Assembly: GCA_000711775.1 (NCBI GenBank)
Contig: ARYC01000108.1
Span: 159,334 to 223,333, forward strand
Source of the DNA: Oxytricha trifallax
Taxonomy: Eukaryota; Ciliophora; Spirotrichea; Sporadotrichida; Oxytrichidae
Direction of reading: 5' to 3'
Length of the DNA: 64,000 nucleotides
Shown here: in pieces, positions 1-13,124 of the stretch
Layout: every line of letters starts with the position of its first letter
Numbering within the stretch: the stretch's first letter is position 1
Program-made: the position numbers and the translations under genes
Notes under the pieces: model-generated
Databases searched by the model: none
What the model was told of the DNA's origin: nothing
The model's input: only the letters and a program-made list of their open reading frames with translations

Positions 1-1970
1 AAACAATTTAATTTAAAAAGTATGATAAAAATGGAAGTTAGACTTAGGAACTTGGAGAAAGTTTTAAATTTTTCTATATTTATCTGATTCAAATTGATCT
101 CCAGGATCTCCTTATTTATTTATAGTGAAATATTTTTATTAAGTTTAGTATGAATATCCATAATTTTCAATTTCATAAACATTTATAGAAAGTAGAAGCA
201 AGATAAGATCTAATGATAAAAGAAGAGAATATAATCTCAGAATATGATAAGTAAATAAAGAAGTAAAGAAGACTTTTACAGATTCTTGGTATAACAAGCT
301 AAATTTTCATATATTACAATTTTTTTTTCTCAAATGTTGTATTTTTCTTGCCAACTTAGGATTGAACTAAATCATATTCTCAATATCTAGTACGTGAAAA
401 TGAAAAAAGTATTTTAACCAAATGAAATAAAAATGTTTGAGATATCAAATTATCCTAAAATTGAGAAGCAAATCTCTATAATTATGGTTTAAGTGATCTA
501 GATTGCTATTATCTCTCTTAAGTTGTAACCCACAAATAATTTGCCAGAGAGAAACTTATTCTTATATATTCTTATAACTCTGAATTTTTGATTAGTTCAA
601 TGAAGTGATTTAAGAAGCTCAAAAGAAACGTTCCAGCATATTTCCTTAAGAAATAGAATGTAAGGAATTAAATCAGTGATACTTGGCTATAAAAATAGCA
701 GAATTCAACATTTCATCACCCAAGCTCACTCTTCTAATTTCATAGAAAACTTGGCACTAAAATGCATGATGAATGACTGCAGCAAATTAAATAGAGAGAG
801 AAAGTCACAAGTAAAGCATGAATTAGAATTAGAGCCTCTATAAATTTATAAAAGCCTTATGATATGAACATAGATGCAGGAGCTGCCACTAAGATAATGA
901 ACACAGGCTCAAGCAAGCTTTAATTTTATGAAAAGAAAGAGAATCCGAATCTATTTTACGGATTAATTTAACATGTGAACTTAATTATTTGCTTTAATTT
1001 AAAACTTATTAATATACACAAAACCTCCTTTCTACAGCGCATATTTAAACTTTCTCATCGCTGACTCATTTAGCAGCACTCTTAATAAAATCTTCTATTT
1101 CTATCTTTAAATCATGCATCAGAATATAGAGCAGCAAATTCTTATAATTTTTGGTCTTTAATAGCTCCCATTTTAATAGAATTCATTGAATTAAAAACTG
1201 TATGAACTTTAAATACAAGTGTTATGTTTATCATAAATATTCCTTCTTTGATTCTTTCGTTTTATGAACTGATAAGTTATAAACAATCAGAATGATATCC
1301 TAATCAAATACATATTTATATATTAATCAGTTTTTATAGTGTTAGTTGAAAATCTTATGAGACTTTATACCTTCGCATTTTCACAAAGAATAGCATGGGT
1401 TTATACCTTAATGCTTCCAAGTTTTATCTCATGTAAAAGACCTAGATATAAAGTTGTTTAATTTTTTTACCTTTTAAAGACTTGAAATTAAATCATAATT
1501 AATAATAATTTATTCGTACATATAATTCAAATTAATTTTATTAAATCAAATGATAATTCAATCACTCTCTTAAAACGATTGCTTATATATTTTAAATGTA
1601 AATTCTTGATTAAACAAAGATTTAAGCTCAATAAATTGCCGATGAAACATCACAGCTCTCTTAACTAGAGAAAAATTAGTCCTGTATATAAATGTCTTTT
1701 CATCGATGAGATAATCAATACGAAGCTTCAATTATTCTAAAATTTTTAGGGTATCTATGCTTAGATTGAGACTTTATTTCTTTAATTTCAATGCTAACCA
1801 GGAGTGATATCTCATAGTTGCCGAAATTTTAAGGAGCACCTCCTTGCTAAAAACGTGTTATTCAGAATTGACTTGAGATTATGTCTATATTAATCACATC
1901 CATACTTCAATTTCAAATTATTAATCATTATACTCCCTATAATAGACTGAACCAAAATCTCGCATATACT
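1..1970. other. AT-rich stretch, no gene recognised
   Basis: This stretch is less extremely AT-rich than what follows, but I found no long frame even with TAA/TAG read as glutamine. It lies inboard of a TBE-like end at about 2,089, so it may be a decayed TBE body. That is inference only. Confidence 0.4.
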
Positions 1971-2089
1971 TAGCAAATTGCTAAAATTTTAACTATAAAT
2001 CCTATTAAAACCCTACTAAAATATGCGTTGATTGCATCCTTTTATCAATTAAAACACATTCATACTACTGAGGGGATTTTTGGGTTATG
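1971..2089 (+). mobile_element. Degenerate TBE-like terminus (body to the left)
   Basis: The segment has spaced 'accct/aaccc' motifs and ends in GGGGATTTTTGGGTTATG followed by AAT. This resembles the ends at 13,202 and 14,366 (accct motifs, then a G/T-rich end, then GAATG). TBE ends are C4A4-type repeats next to a 3-bp ANT target duplication. The match here is weak and the partner end is not in the window. Confidence 0.4.
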
Positions 2090-4360
2090 AATGATGCCTA
2101 TGTTATAGTATTTTATATAAAAATTTTATAAAATAATTGTATTATGCTTATTTCATTCTTCTTAGTTTATTAATTTTAAATTATTTAAGAATTTGAGAGA
2201 AAATAATTTCAAAATAATAATATATTCATTATTAAAAATCGAAAAAGTAAAACTATAGAAGAGACTACTAAAAGCTGGATTCTATATAAATTCGAATTGA
2301 TTAAAATTAAAAATGTCTCTGTATGTTGAACTTTCATAATTCCTAATGTCTTTTTATATGAACTTTTATTCACTCTGTAATAATATATAATTAGTATTTA
2401 ATTTTTTAATTTATATTTATATAAAAAATCACTTTGATAAAAAAAAGTATTTAAGATTCTCGAATAAAAATTCCTGATTAAATAATAATAATTTATCTAA
2501 ACATCTGATTAATAATGATTTATCAATAATAATTAAAAAGTAATAAGCAATTTATACTAAGATTAAATAATTTTTTTTTATTAATAAAAATTTATTAATT
2601 TTAAATAAAAATAAATAAGCTATTAAAGATTATGGTAAATAGTAATTTCCTTTAAATTCATTATGTTAAGGATAGCCACCATCGTTGCTGCTATATAAAA
2701 TATATTTTTTATTTAATATTTATTTTTATATTTTTTCTTAAAATCAAATAAATAAGTGTTCATGTTTAAATAAATAAATGGATCTTAAAATTATATAAAA
2801 TAAAATTCACATTCATATAAACTAAGAACTGTTAAAGAATAAATTACTAAAATTAATAAAAAGGAAATTTAGATACAAACTAGCAGGTTTATTAAGTATA
2901 ATTAAACAAATTATAACTATAAAAAAAATTAAATATTATAAATATAATTATTTGATTATTTCAATTCTTTATTAGTTGCTTGAATTGTAAGAAAAATGGT
3001 ATAAAAAAGAGGAATGATTAAATTTTTATATATTTTATTGAAACCTAAATGATATATCTAATTTATTTTATAATTAATAGTAAAATAAATCAATATAAAC
3101 TTTTTATGTTAAAATCAAGAATAAAATCAAATATAAAATTACTAAAATTATTTGAAAATAACAATAATTCTATTTAGGTTTTACTGGATATTCTGGAGAA
3201 GATTAATTTCAAACTCCAGATTTTATTTGATATTTTAAAATGATAAAATAATATATATAATTTTACCAATTTATAATTACATATCCATACATTAAATAGT
3301 TTGTAATATAGTTTAACACTAACAAATATCTAGTAGAAGCTAAATTCATAATAAAATGAATCTTTATTTATTAAAGAAAATATTTAAATAATCAAATCTA
3401 TAATTTATTTTGGAAATAGATTCCTGATGATAGATATTTTTATGCCTCGTCACTTTTTATTATAAATTCTAAAGACATTAGGATATCAGAGTAATTTTCC
3501 AGTTATAAATACATAATTATGATTAATTTTAAATAATTTTAATTCATAGTATGTGGAATGAAGAAGTTATAGACAGTACAAATAAAGGCATTACAAAATA
3601 CTTAAGAAATATTTAAAGCTATTATGTACTTCTCATGTAGCATATAGTCAGCTATGATTTTAAAAATTCTTCAACAAATTTATAATAAAAAATGCACTTA
3701 AATTGAATATTTTTAGGTTTAACATATTTTCATTATAACATTATAATATTATTTTTTTAAATATAATGTCAATAACGAACTTTGAAATCACAGATTATAA
3801 ATTAAAGAAATGTATATTTAATAAAATAAATGAAAAATATTATTATTAATTAAAATTTTATTTTCAATACCAGAATTACCAATAAATATAAATATAATTA
3901 CATAAAACTGATATAAATTATAATATTTTTTATTAAATCCATATTTTACAATAATTTAATTGCTTATAATAATTATTGCTTGAAATAAATTTGGATTGTG
4001 GAAATATAATATTTGATATATTTGTTATTCACTAATCATTAGCAGACATCCTTGAGTATTTTTAATATAGTAATTATTCAAATAAAAAGCGAATAATCAG
4101 TCAGCTGTGTTTAACATTTTACAGTGTTCCAAGTCTATCTAATTCAATTAAGGTATAAAAATAGGTCATTAGGCATATTCACTAATTTAAATATACCCAA
4201 ACATTAACTATAATTGTATCCAGCCTTAATTGCGATTGATTTGTGTTTTTATTAGTAATAAAGTTTTTTTTGCTTTTTTTTTTGTTGAAAAATTTAACTC
4301 TCAGCAAATAAAATACCACTCATTTATGATTATATTATATTATTTTAATAATAATTTCTT
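2090..4360. other. AT-rich noncoding DNA
   Basis: Nothing recognisable: homopolymer-rich A/T sequence without a convincing frame or repeat. It is probably germline-limited DNA. Confidence 0.6.
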
Positions 4361-4782
4361 AATATTGTAGAAATACATTTGAATTTGGAAAACTAATTAT
4401 AATTAAATTAAATATAAATCAAAATCGTGGCAGTTAAAGTTGGCCAATTTAAACGATCTTGGGCTCATTCGATAGAGAATTCAAAATTAGCTGGACTTTG
4501 TTATTGGAGGTACTATTTTATCGCATCCCTGGAGCGAGGTAACTTCACTTTAATTAAACAACTCTAGATTCATTAAATTATACCCTACAATTAAAGTGAA
4601 GTTACCTCGCTCCAGGGATGCGATAAAATAGTACCTCCAATAGTTAAGTCCAGCTAATTTTGAATTCTCTATCGAATGAGCTCAAGATCTTTAAATTGGC
4701 CAACTTTAACTGCCAAGATTTTGATTTATATTTAATTTAATTATAATTAGTTTTTCAAATTCAAATGTATTTCTACAATATT
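4361..4782. repeat. Fold-back element, family A copy 1
   Basis: A near-perfect inverted repeat of about 420 bp. It starts AATATTGTAGAAATACATTT and ends with the reverse complement. Each arm is roughly 180-190 nt, with a short AT-rich loop near 4,560-4,590. The inner arm carries the family core: GGCAGTTAA, TTGGCCAATTT, AGCTGGACTT and TTATCGCATCCCTGGAGCGA. It has no coding capacity and behaves like a non-autonomous fold-back/MITE. Five related copies lie further right. Confidence 0.85.
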
Positions 4783-6420
4783 ATTAACATATATAATAAA
4801 AATAAGTTAATAGGAGAATTTACGCTCACGAATGGATGGGAGCCGATTTGCAGACCAACATCCATGCTATAACAAACTGATTTTAGATTTAGTTCCCAAT
4901 ACTGGATATGTTTGAATTATCCTATTGGATTGATTTGTATCTCCAGATTAATTTCAGTGCAATAACCAACTAAAAATATAATCAGAATATAATATTTTAT
5001 ATTTTAAATAGATTTTATTTAATTTTCTCTACGATTAATTATATTTCACAATATTTATATTTCAGATGTTCCTTTGATGGCTGAAAAAAACTTACAAGGA
5101 AAATGAGTGCTATTTGTAATTAAAATTAAACTCCTTCTGATTCATCAATAAAAAACTGATTTAAATTATGATAATAGGAATATATTTCGATAATAGTATA
5201 GAAAATCACGGAGGTAAATGGTAGATAACAAATCTTTATTTCACATTTAAAAATAAAATATAGATTGCTTATTTTTAAAAAAATTTTCATTTTAAATTAA
5301 AGGCTTACTATTATTTTTCAGATTTTTATTTATTTATTCTCAATTTTTTTTGAATTATATTTTAAAATTTCACTTATTTAGAGTTATTTTTTACATAATT
5401 TTTTTCACTTAAAAGAAACCTTTAAAATATAAAATTAATGCTGATACTAAATTTAATCAACAATAAATTATAAAAGATGACAACTCTTTCTATCATCAAA
5501 TAAGTAATATGAATTGGGGGGGGGGAAAGTTAAATGGAAAATTATAGTAAAAAAATATAAATTAAGTCTTTTAAAAGAGAGTTTATTTGTATTATCCCAT
5601 CAAGAAATAAGACTATGAATCTCAAGAACTATTCACATCCATATTTGGAATTAGCTCCTTAATAAATAATACAATTGAATAATCGATGATTTCATCTCGC
5701 AATATATAGTGAAATAATTTTACTTTATAACAAGAATTGACTACATCTTATTTAACTAAATTAAATTAGAAATAATCTATAATCAAAATCAGATATATAC
5801 AGCAACAAGGAAATAGATAAATTTGTAAGACTATATCTCGCTTTTAGTAATCCTATAAATTATTTTAAAATAATATATCCTTTATTTAATTCAGTCGATT
5901 GTTTTATATAAATTAATTACTAAAAAATGATAAATTTAAATTTAAAACATAATTTATTAAATTATATTTTATATTTTAAGTCTTTTTTTTATTTATTTAA
6001 TTTATTGTTCTAAAAAATAATATTTTTTATTTAAATGACTATTATAATTATAAAAATATGATTTATAATGATTTAATATTTATTGATAAGAATTCTTCAA
6101 TTGCCAATATAAATCGTCTTGAATGAGTTAATTAATTTTGATTTAAAATAAAATATTATAATAAAAATTATTAAATATCTAGAATATATATATAGTTTAT
6201 TTCTAAAGAAGTAGATAAGATTAGCACTTACTCTAATTAAAAATATATTATATTTATCATTGATTATATTATTATAAAAAACCAATTAATTATAATTTAT
6301 AACAAGAATTCCTAGAATTATAATCGATAATGATAAATGCTTAAAGAGGGAATTAATGAAATTGATATGTAAATTAAACAAATCTCAACAAAATATTAAT
6401 CACTATAATTATATTACTTA
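4783..6420. other. AT-rich noncoding DNA with a G10 tract
   Basis: No gene seen. The only distinct feature is a run of ten G at 5,516-5,525 followed by AAAGTT. It resembles the G-run ends of the element at 26,052-26,547. Confidence 0.5.
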
Positions 6421-6421
6421 C

Positions 6422-6860
6422 TTATGTATTATTAAGTACCTTAGCTTTATTTGTTATAAGGTAAAAATACTCTGGGGACTCCGGGTTTACTTTATAACAG
6501 GGAACATCTCTAATCATACAATTGTGATTTGATTTTTGTAAAAAAAAAAATTTCTTATTTAATCTTGAGTTGTAGAAGCTGATTTTCCTCTTGTATGTTA
6601 TAATCATTATTTCTTACATATCTGTGAGTTTCCTTGATCGTTAGGGATGATTTAAACTTTTAAAAAGAGCCAGACACCTATTAAAGAATATGTAGTCCCA
6701 CTTCCACACTTGGATTTACAATAGGTTTCTTTGGAGCTGAATTTTAAAAAGGAATTCGTCAGCTAGTTCCTGTAAGCCATTTTTCATGTCTCTTGTGTCT
6801 TTACAAAATTCTTCGATTATTTGATTTCTCCTTTAGCTCCAAGCACACTAGTATTTAGTT
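6422..6860 (-). pseudogene. Isolated coding-like segment, unknown protein
   Basis: Read on minus with the ciliate code, 6,850-6,640 gives a protein-like stretch containing IIEEFCKDTRDMKNG and LQELADEF. A second frame, 6,607-6,422, contains NHNCMIRDVPCYK and NPESPEYFYL. Amino-acid composition and base composition differ clearly from the surrounding A/T desert. The two frames do not join cleanly and no complete start-to-stop gene is visible. It could be a stray MDS of a split gene or a decayed gene; I do not recognise the family. Confidence 0.35.
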
Positions 6861-8856
6861 AATACTCCATTATATTTGTGAAAATAAAAATCATTATTAT
6901 TTTAGTCGTTGAGGAAAATCTTAGCAATTCAGAAAAAATGTATTGCTTAATATTAAAATAAAAAAGTAAATTAATATTTAATAATATTTTAGGGCTTATT
7001 AGAATATATAATTAAATCTAGAAGAATAGTTTCATTTCAAATGTTCAGCATCATAGTATAGTCATTGATAACTTAAATTATGGGGCTAAGTAATTAATGA
7101 ACAAGTTTATTTTCAAGACATTAATTTATATTTATTTAAAAATAATGTAATTTTTAAGAATTATTATTTAAATATAAACTTATAAATATAAAACTGAAAG
7201 GAAGATCAAGTTCAATCACACGATTAATCAATATTCAATTCAATTAAGTTGACTTAAATAACTATAGTAATTGCCAAAGATTTGATTTTTCGACAAAAAA
7301 ACTAATATAATTAAATTTGTATAAATATATTTAATACAAAATAATTTTAATTAATGTTTCGGGATCTACTATTCAATGGGTTGATTTAATGTCAATTCTG
7401 GGAGCTCTCGGCGTCACCAGGAAGCTGTGGACTTCAATATGAAAAGATAGGGGGAAAAAATAATGGTTAATAGATATTTGTATTTTTATCTTGGTAATAA
7501 GTACGAATATTCCAGGATTCAGTAGTATCTGTCCCAAATGTAAAATCAAGGAATACGTTTATGGCAGCAAATAGTTTAACTAATATTTGAAATTTCGAAA
7601 CGTCAAAATGTAAAAAATACATTATAGATAAAAAATTTTGGAATTAAAACAAATTGATGTTTCATATCAAAATAACAGAAATATTTATATTATTCAGATT
7701 AAACTTAATTAAAAATGAAAAATAAATGGATTCTCAAAAACCTCTATGAGTTAGAAGTACTTCATATCAGAAATGGTTTATGTAAGTTAATAATTATATT
7801 ATATTCATTTTTAATTCTACTTTCTCTTTCTCCATTCAACACTTTCACTTTCACAGAAAATATTCTTAGATATTTCATACCATTATAGTTTTAGGGTTCT
7901 CATTTTGCGAAAACATGATTTAAAAAAATGATAAGCATCTCAAAAGTAACTAATTAACATAGGCTATATCAATTTCTCAACTATTTTCATGCATTTATTT
8001 TTCAAGATAATATAAATTGTTTAGATTATAGACTAAAAAATAAAAAAATAACTATAAGTTTTCTAAATTAACAAAATCATAGCTTCTTAAAACCCATTTA
8101 TTTACATTGTATTTTTGTTATATAGAATGTAAAATGATTTACAAATAATTAAATAATGGCTGTTTTGATTATATTAATTCCTTATATTTCCTATTGTTTC
8201 GTATTTTATTAATAGTCTGAATGACAGCCCAAAACTACGCTTGATACATAAGTAGAGTAAATTTGGACGATGATAGCCTAAATATTTATTTTCATATATT
8301 TATTATTTATTTGCCAATATCTTAAGTAACTAGCTTGTTGATTTAATTTAATTAAAATTCATAAATTATTTAATTAAATAATTAGATTATTTTAAATTGA
8401 TAATTATCATTTAATTATATAAATTATATTATTATGAAATATCATAATTATAAATTCAAAATTTTGAAATATGAGATATAATAAAAAATTGTATGCTTAT
8501 TTATTTTACAATTAATAAAAAGATTATAAATAATAAACAATAAATATAATATTTAATACAAAGTGTTACGAGTAAAATGAATGCTTGAGGATAATCTTGT
8601 TCAATTTTATTTGCTTAATTTCATTAAAAAAACTTGGTATAATAAGAAAGAAATTTAAAAAACAAATTATTTGCTTGCTTATTAAACATTTCCTATTAAA
8701 CTGATTTAATTAATGGTAATAAGAATATTTGTTATTAATTTTAATTTTATAAATAATATTGATAAAATACAAAAGATAAGAAAATTCTAAAAATTAAAGA
8801 GTAAAAAAACAAAAACAGTCACAAGTTGATAAAATTGTAATTAAAGTTATATATTT
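6861..8856. other. AT-rich noncoding DNA
   Basis: No gene. A small GC-richer patch at about 7,380-7,440 (GGAGCTCTCGGCGTCACCAG and onward) weakly matches another patch at about 28,320-28,370; see findings. Confidence 0.5.
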
Positions 8857-9474
8857 TGGCTATAGGATCAAACACGCCCCCCCAAAATTGTATATTTTTC
8901 TTTTTGTAGTCTGATAGAGTTTTTGACGCTGAGTAATAGAACCAAATAAACTACTAGTTTGCGATCAACAGTTTTCGAGATATGGCCCCATATAAGTTCA
9001 CATTTTCTATATAAAATTATAATAAAAATTATTAAATATTTCAAAATTTTCATAAAAATATAATTTTTCCTTTAAATATCAATTTAGGGGATTTAATGAA
9101 AATTTAAAGAATTTATTCAATTTATCAAAATAATATCATATTAAATTTATTTTACATTATTGTTATAAAATTAAAGTCCAAATAATTTATTATGATATTA
9201 TTTTGATAAATTGAATAAATTCTTTAAATTTTCATTAAATCCCCTAAATTGATATTTAAAGGAAAAATTATATTTTTATGAAAATTTTGAAATATTTAAT
9301 AATTTTTATTATAATTTTATATAGAAAATGTGAACTTATATGGGGCCATATCTCGAAAACTGTTGATCGCAAACTAGTAGTTTATTTGGTTCTATTACTC
9401 AGCGTCAAAAACTCTATCAGACTACAAAAAGAAAAATATACAATTTTGGGGGGGCGTGTTTGATCCCATGGCAA
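8857..9474. repeat. Fold-back element, family B copy 1
   Basis: A palindromic element of about 620 bp. The outer arm reads GGATCAAACACGCCCCCCC, then TTTTTGTAGTCTGATAGAG, and the right arm is its reverse complement. A 61-codon frame is encoded identically in both arms (8,868-9,053 on minus and 9,278-9,463 on plus), so the arms are identical over at least about 185 nt. That is symmetry, not evidence of a gene. A homologous palindrome lies at 41,828-42,450. Confidence 0.85.
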
Positions 9475-10370
9475 ATATTTTTTTTAAATGTTTTTTCTGA
9501 TTTTGAGCTTTAAGAATAAAATTTTGATTTCTTTCATGAATTTTATTTCATCACTTTGTATTAAGTAGTTTTTACTTTTAATTTTAAATCAAAATATATA
9601 TTTGATATAATTTAAATTAATTTCTTATGTTCTTGTTCTCTGAACTTCTTATGCATTTATTTGTTTAATTTTAATTCAGTTTTAATTAAAGCTATTTACA
9701 AATTTTAATAACAAAAAAATCACATAAAATATTAATAAAATAAAAACTAATTTTTATTGCACATATTAAAAGATTGAATATCAAAGCATTTCTGCTATAT
9801 TTTATTTTGTTGAAATATTAAATTTTATAATATAAATTTATATTAATGTAATTTAATATGATAAGAATATATTTTATCTTAGTTATCTAGTTCAGTCTTA
9901 TGCTTATATTTATAAAATGAAATTAAATTATTAATTTCAAAGTGGATCCAAGTAATAAAGTAATTATAATATAATTTATATTATTGTAAAATTAGCATAA
10001 AAAAAGAATTATATAAGCTAATATTTGGAATATATTTTATTATTTTCGATAATTATAATTAATATATTTATTTACAATATAATTAAATGGACATATTTAA
10101 ACATATATAACTTTTTGAAATAATTTTATGATTATATTAAATGAAAATAAAAATAAATAATTAGAAAATCATATAAATATGTATTTATTTTATGATTAAT
10201 TCATTAATTTTGTATTTTAATATTATTGATTCATTTATTTTTAGTTTATTTTTAAATAAGAATTAAATTTTTAAACAGGTTTACTTATTAAATTAAATTA
10301 ATTATATGTTTTATTAAATTAAAAAAAATTTCCTTTATTAAATATTAAAATACTTTTCTAAAAGAATTAA
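9475..10370. other. AT-rich noncoding DNA
   Basis: No frame, repeat or motif of note was found. Confidence 0.6.
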
Positions 10371-10387
10371 TTTTAAAACCCCTTACA

Positions 10388-10575
10388 CTCCATGGTTGAA
10401 AGTAATAAACCAACTAGAGTATTTGTTTTAATATACATTTTATTATTGCCATGTAGAATGAGAGATCGATAGAGATCTTCTTTGCTTCTAAATCTTGATA
10501 TATCATTTCTTGAACTTCATCTATCTTCATTGCAGTATTAATAAATTCCATCCTTGTTCCTTCTCTTCTTATTGA
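10388..10575 (-). pseudogene. Coding-like remnant within TBE region
   Basis: On minus with the ciliate code this gives a short protein-like segment including MEFINTAMKIDEVQEMIYQD and LEAKKISIDLSFYMA. There is no complete frame. It sits left of a decayed TBE zinc-finger/kinase gene and may be another TBE open frame. TBEs are known to carry a transposase, a zinc-finger/kinase gene and a smaller gene; which one this is I cannot say. Confidence 0.35.
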
Positions 10576-10734
10576 ATTTTAAATTTTATATTAAAAGATC
10601 TGGATCCTACTGTTTAAAATCTTTGTATTAAATATGGGCATCTTATATGAGGTCAACCTGGTAAAGATATGTGGAGAAAGCTGGCAGAAGCTGCAACAAA
10701 CTTCAGAGATGGAGCTCCATTTTTATCAATTTAG

Positions 10735-10950
10735 TTCCATGAAATTAGTACAAAATTTGTTTAAATTTAATTAGTACTGGTACTAAATTCGTTTAATTTT
10801 AATTGGTACCAATTTAATAGTACCAAAATTTAATTAGTAACTACTTTTAAACTAATGAGGTCTTAATGGAAAAGTTACAAATTGGTTCAAAACCTAATTG
10901 GTACCAGTACCAACTTAAATTATCTATCAATTGGTACCAAAATTAAAAAT
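10735..10950. repeat. Cluster of degenerate GGTACC-containing repeats
   Basis: Variants of AATTGGTACCAA and AGTACTGGTAC recur irregularly about six times in roughly 200 bp, in both orientations. No coding frame runs through them. They may be a decayed short tandem array. Confidence 0.45.
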
Positions 10951-11279
10951 AATAAGCATGAAAATATAAAAATTTAGAGATATAAACTTAGTATAAATAT
11001 GATGTCTAACACCTCACCAAGTACCAACCATTGTTGTTGTAGTGACAACTCCTATGCATTGTTACTATTACTAGAGAGATTATTAGAGCTTAATAATTTA
11101 AATTTAAATTTAAACATTGCGGCTAACTTGAATCGCATAGCAGTATCTCTTGAACTTTGGGTCCTCCAAGAATTTAGAATTAATCTATATTGGTTGAGAG
11201 TTTGAGCTAAGATGTCTAAAGTTTTGAAGAATTGGTATTTAAATTGAAGCTTAAAAGAAGAAATAAAGTGCAGAGATGG

Positions 11280-11476
11280 GAGTTTAAACATAAGTTGAAT
11301 TGATTGAGGAAGAAAAGGAACAGCAACCAATAGAAAAATTAAAACATTATAATTTGAAGACTGCTATAATTTCTTCTTAACTGATTTTAGTTTTAGCTTG
11401 AAGAGGCACATCAAAGAGATACACTCAGGGAGAGCTAAGATATATTTCAAGCACGATAAAGTATAAGGCAGGCATT
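11280..11476 (+). pseudogene. Decayed C2H2 zinc-finger segment of a TBE zinc-finger/kinase gene
   Basis: With the ciliate code the plus strand gives FEDCYNFF followed by LKRHIKEIHSG. This is the second half of a C2H2 finger: L-x2-H-x4-H with a typical HSG linker. Only one of the two expected cysteines remains. The 57-kDa TBE protein is known to combine a zinc finger with a protein-kinase domain, and a kinase remnant follows on the same strand at 12,050. The gene is split here by a fold-back insertion and has frameshifts, so it is a remnant. Confidence 0.5.
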
Positions 11477-12027
11477 GAGTAAAAATTGTTTTATTTTCCA
11501 AGAATTAAAGAATAATCAAGTTTTTCTCTATAGTATTTATTAATATATTATTAATTAAATAATTAAAATCGCACTCCAACCCAAACGATCATAAATTTGA
11601 GTTAGAATGCGGAATAAATTAGAAAATAAATATAAATATATGATCACTTTTAAAAATAACATTTCGTTTATTACAAACGACATTAGGTTTTAATTAATAA
11701 ATTTTAAATCATAAAAAAATAATATATTTAACTTTTTAATTGATTGGTTTTGAAAATTAACTATATAATCTAATTTAATTACTGAAATATGTAATATATT
11801 TATTTATTAATTAAAACCTAATGTCGTTTGTAATAAACGAAATGTTATTTTTAAAAGTGATCATATATTTATATTTATTTTCTAATTTATTCCGCATTCT
11901 AACTCAAATTTATGATCGTTTGGGTTGGAGTGCGATTCTAATTATTTAATTAATAATATATTAATAAATACTATAGAGAAAAACTTGATTATTCTTTAAT
12001 TCTTGGAAAATAAAACAATTTTTACTC
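11477..12027. repeat. Fold-back element C inserted in TBE gene, with ATT target duplication
   Basis: A 551-bp near-perfect palindrome. The left arm starts GAGTAAAAATTG and the right arm ends CAATTTTTACTC; arms are about 240 nt. The 3-bp sequence ATT flanks both sides (11,474-11,476 and 12,028-12,030), which fits a 3-bp target-site duplication. The zinc-finger remnant lies to the left and the kinase remnant to the right, so it landed inside the TBE gene. It has no coding capacity. Confidence 0.8.
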
Positions 12028-12049
12028 ATTAATGTACAATTTGTATGAA

Positions 12050-13000
12050 ATCCTATACCCTTTCAGCAAAAGTGTAGAAACATTAGCAAAAGCATCACTT
12101 AAACAAGTTCTTAATTCAAGATAAAAAACTTTTAATTTATACCTGCCAAGAAAAAGTCAAATAAGAGTGAGTCATAAAGAGAGTAACAGGAGAGACTCAA
12201 AGAGATAGAAACTGTAGGAATTGATGAAACAACCGGTAAGCATCACTATTTTAGAATGCTTCTAACTAAAGCTATGAACATACCAGCATTAAATTGCAAT
12301 TGATATTAGAAATTGTACTATTTGCAAACTAGCGTGCCTGCAAAACCAAAACTCATTGTAATTGAGGATTATGCATACAAGGTGTATCCTTCACAGCTAT
12401 CTACTTAAGAATGAGCAGTATCAAAATGAGTTTTGCTAACGAATACATGATTCTTGGAAAGGCTAAGAGAAGAGATTGCTCTTGCTTAAGCTAAAATGGT
12501 GTCATATTAAGCTACGGTTTTATCGCATTAAGTCTTAGAGATTATCGAAATCATATCAGATACCCAGATGATTTGAATGATATACTATCAGATATGATAT
12601 AAGGTATCAAGGAGTTGCAAAAACTTGGCTATGTTCATAGAGATTTTAAGCCTAAAAATGTTATGATAAACCTATTCCCTTTAGAAGTAGTTGTTCTAGA
12701 TTTTAATAGAGCATTAAGATATCCTTAGCAAAGGTTCTTGAGACACCTGGATACTTCCCAATAAGAGAAATGGACTAATGGCTCTGTTTAGTGGGATATG
12801 TATGAGCAATCGGAGCTATAATATTAGAGAGTGATATAGAAAGTATGGCTTACTTTGGTACAAAGTTTGAAAAATAATCAATCAGTTAAGCTTAAAAGCA
12901 TATCAATCAAGAGAATGTATTCAAGGAAATCAAAAAGATATTAAAGATGATTATAATCAGTGCTTCCTCCTATCGAAGGTAAACATTGGATGACAGACTT
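12050..13000 (+). pseudogene. Decayed TBE-type protein-kinase domain (first copy)
   Basis: Several plus frames with TAA/TAG as glutamine together give a kinase-like protein. The clearest part is the catalytic loop LGYVHRDFKPKNVMI at about 12,630-12,670, followed by LDFNRA where the DFG motif is expected (DFN here). Upstream, VIEDYAYKVYPSQ is in another frame, so there are frameshifts. It lies between the zinc-finger remnant and a TBE terminus at 13,202, as expected for the 57-kDa TBE zinc-finger/kinase gene. It is not intact. Confidence 0.6.
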
Positions 13001-13124
13001 GTGCCACTTTAGAGAGCAAGATTCCAAAGGTATAACAAAGACAAGAAAATAAAATTCGTTTGAATTTAATTTCCTAATGTTCATTGAATATACATTAATT
13101 TCACATAAAACCTGATTTTTCTCT

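Noticed and set aside
8868-9463. Identical 61-residue frames on both strands as a duplicated gene
   Set aside because: They are the two arms of a palindrome. The predicted peptide is an accident of open A/T-rich sequence and has no domain.
10365-10390. AAAACCCCTTAC as the left end of the TBE that ends at 13,202
   Set aside because: Only one C4 unit, no following terminal-repeat sequence and no matching target duplication.
11052-11330. 92-residue minus-strand frame as a gene
   Set aside because: The better protein evidence in this area is the plus-strand zinc-finger/kinase remnant; the minus frame has low-complexity F/K/L content and no family features.
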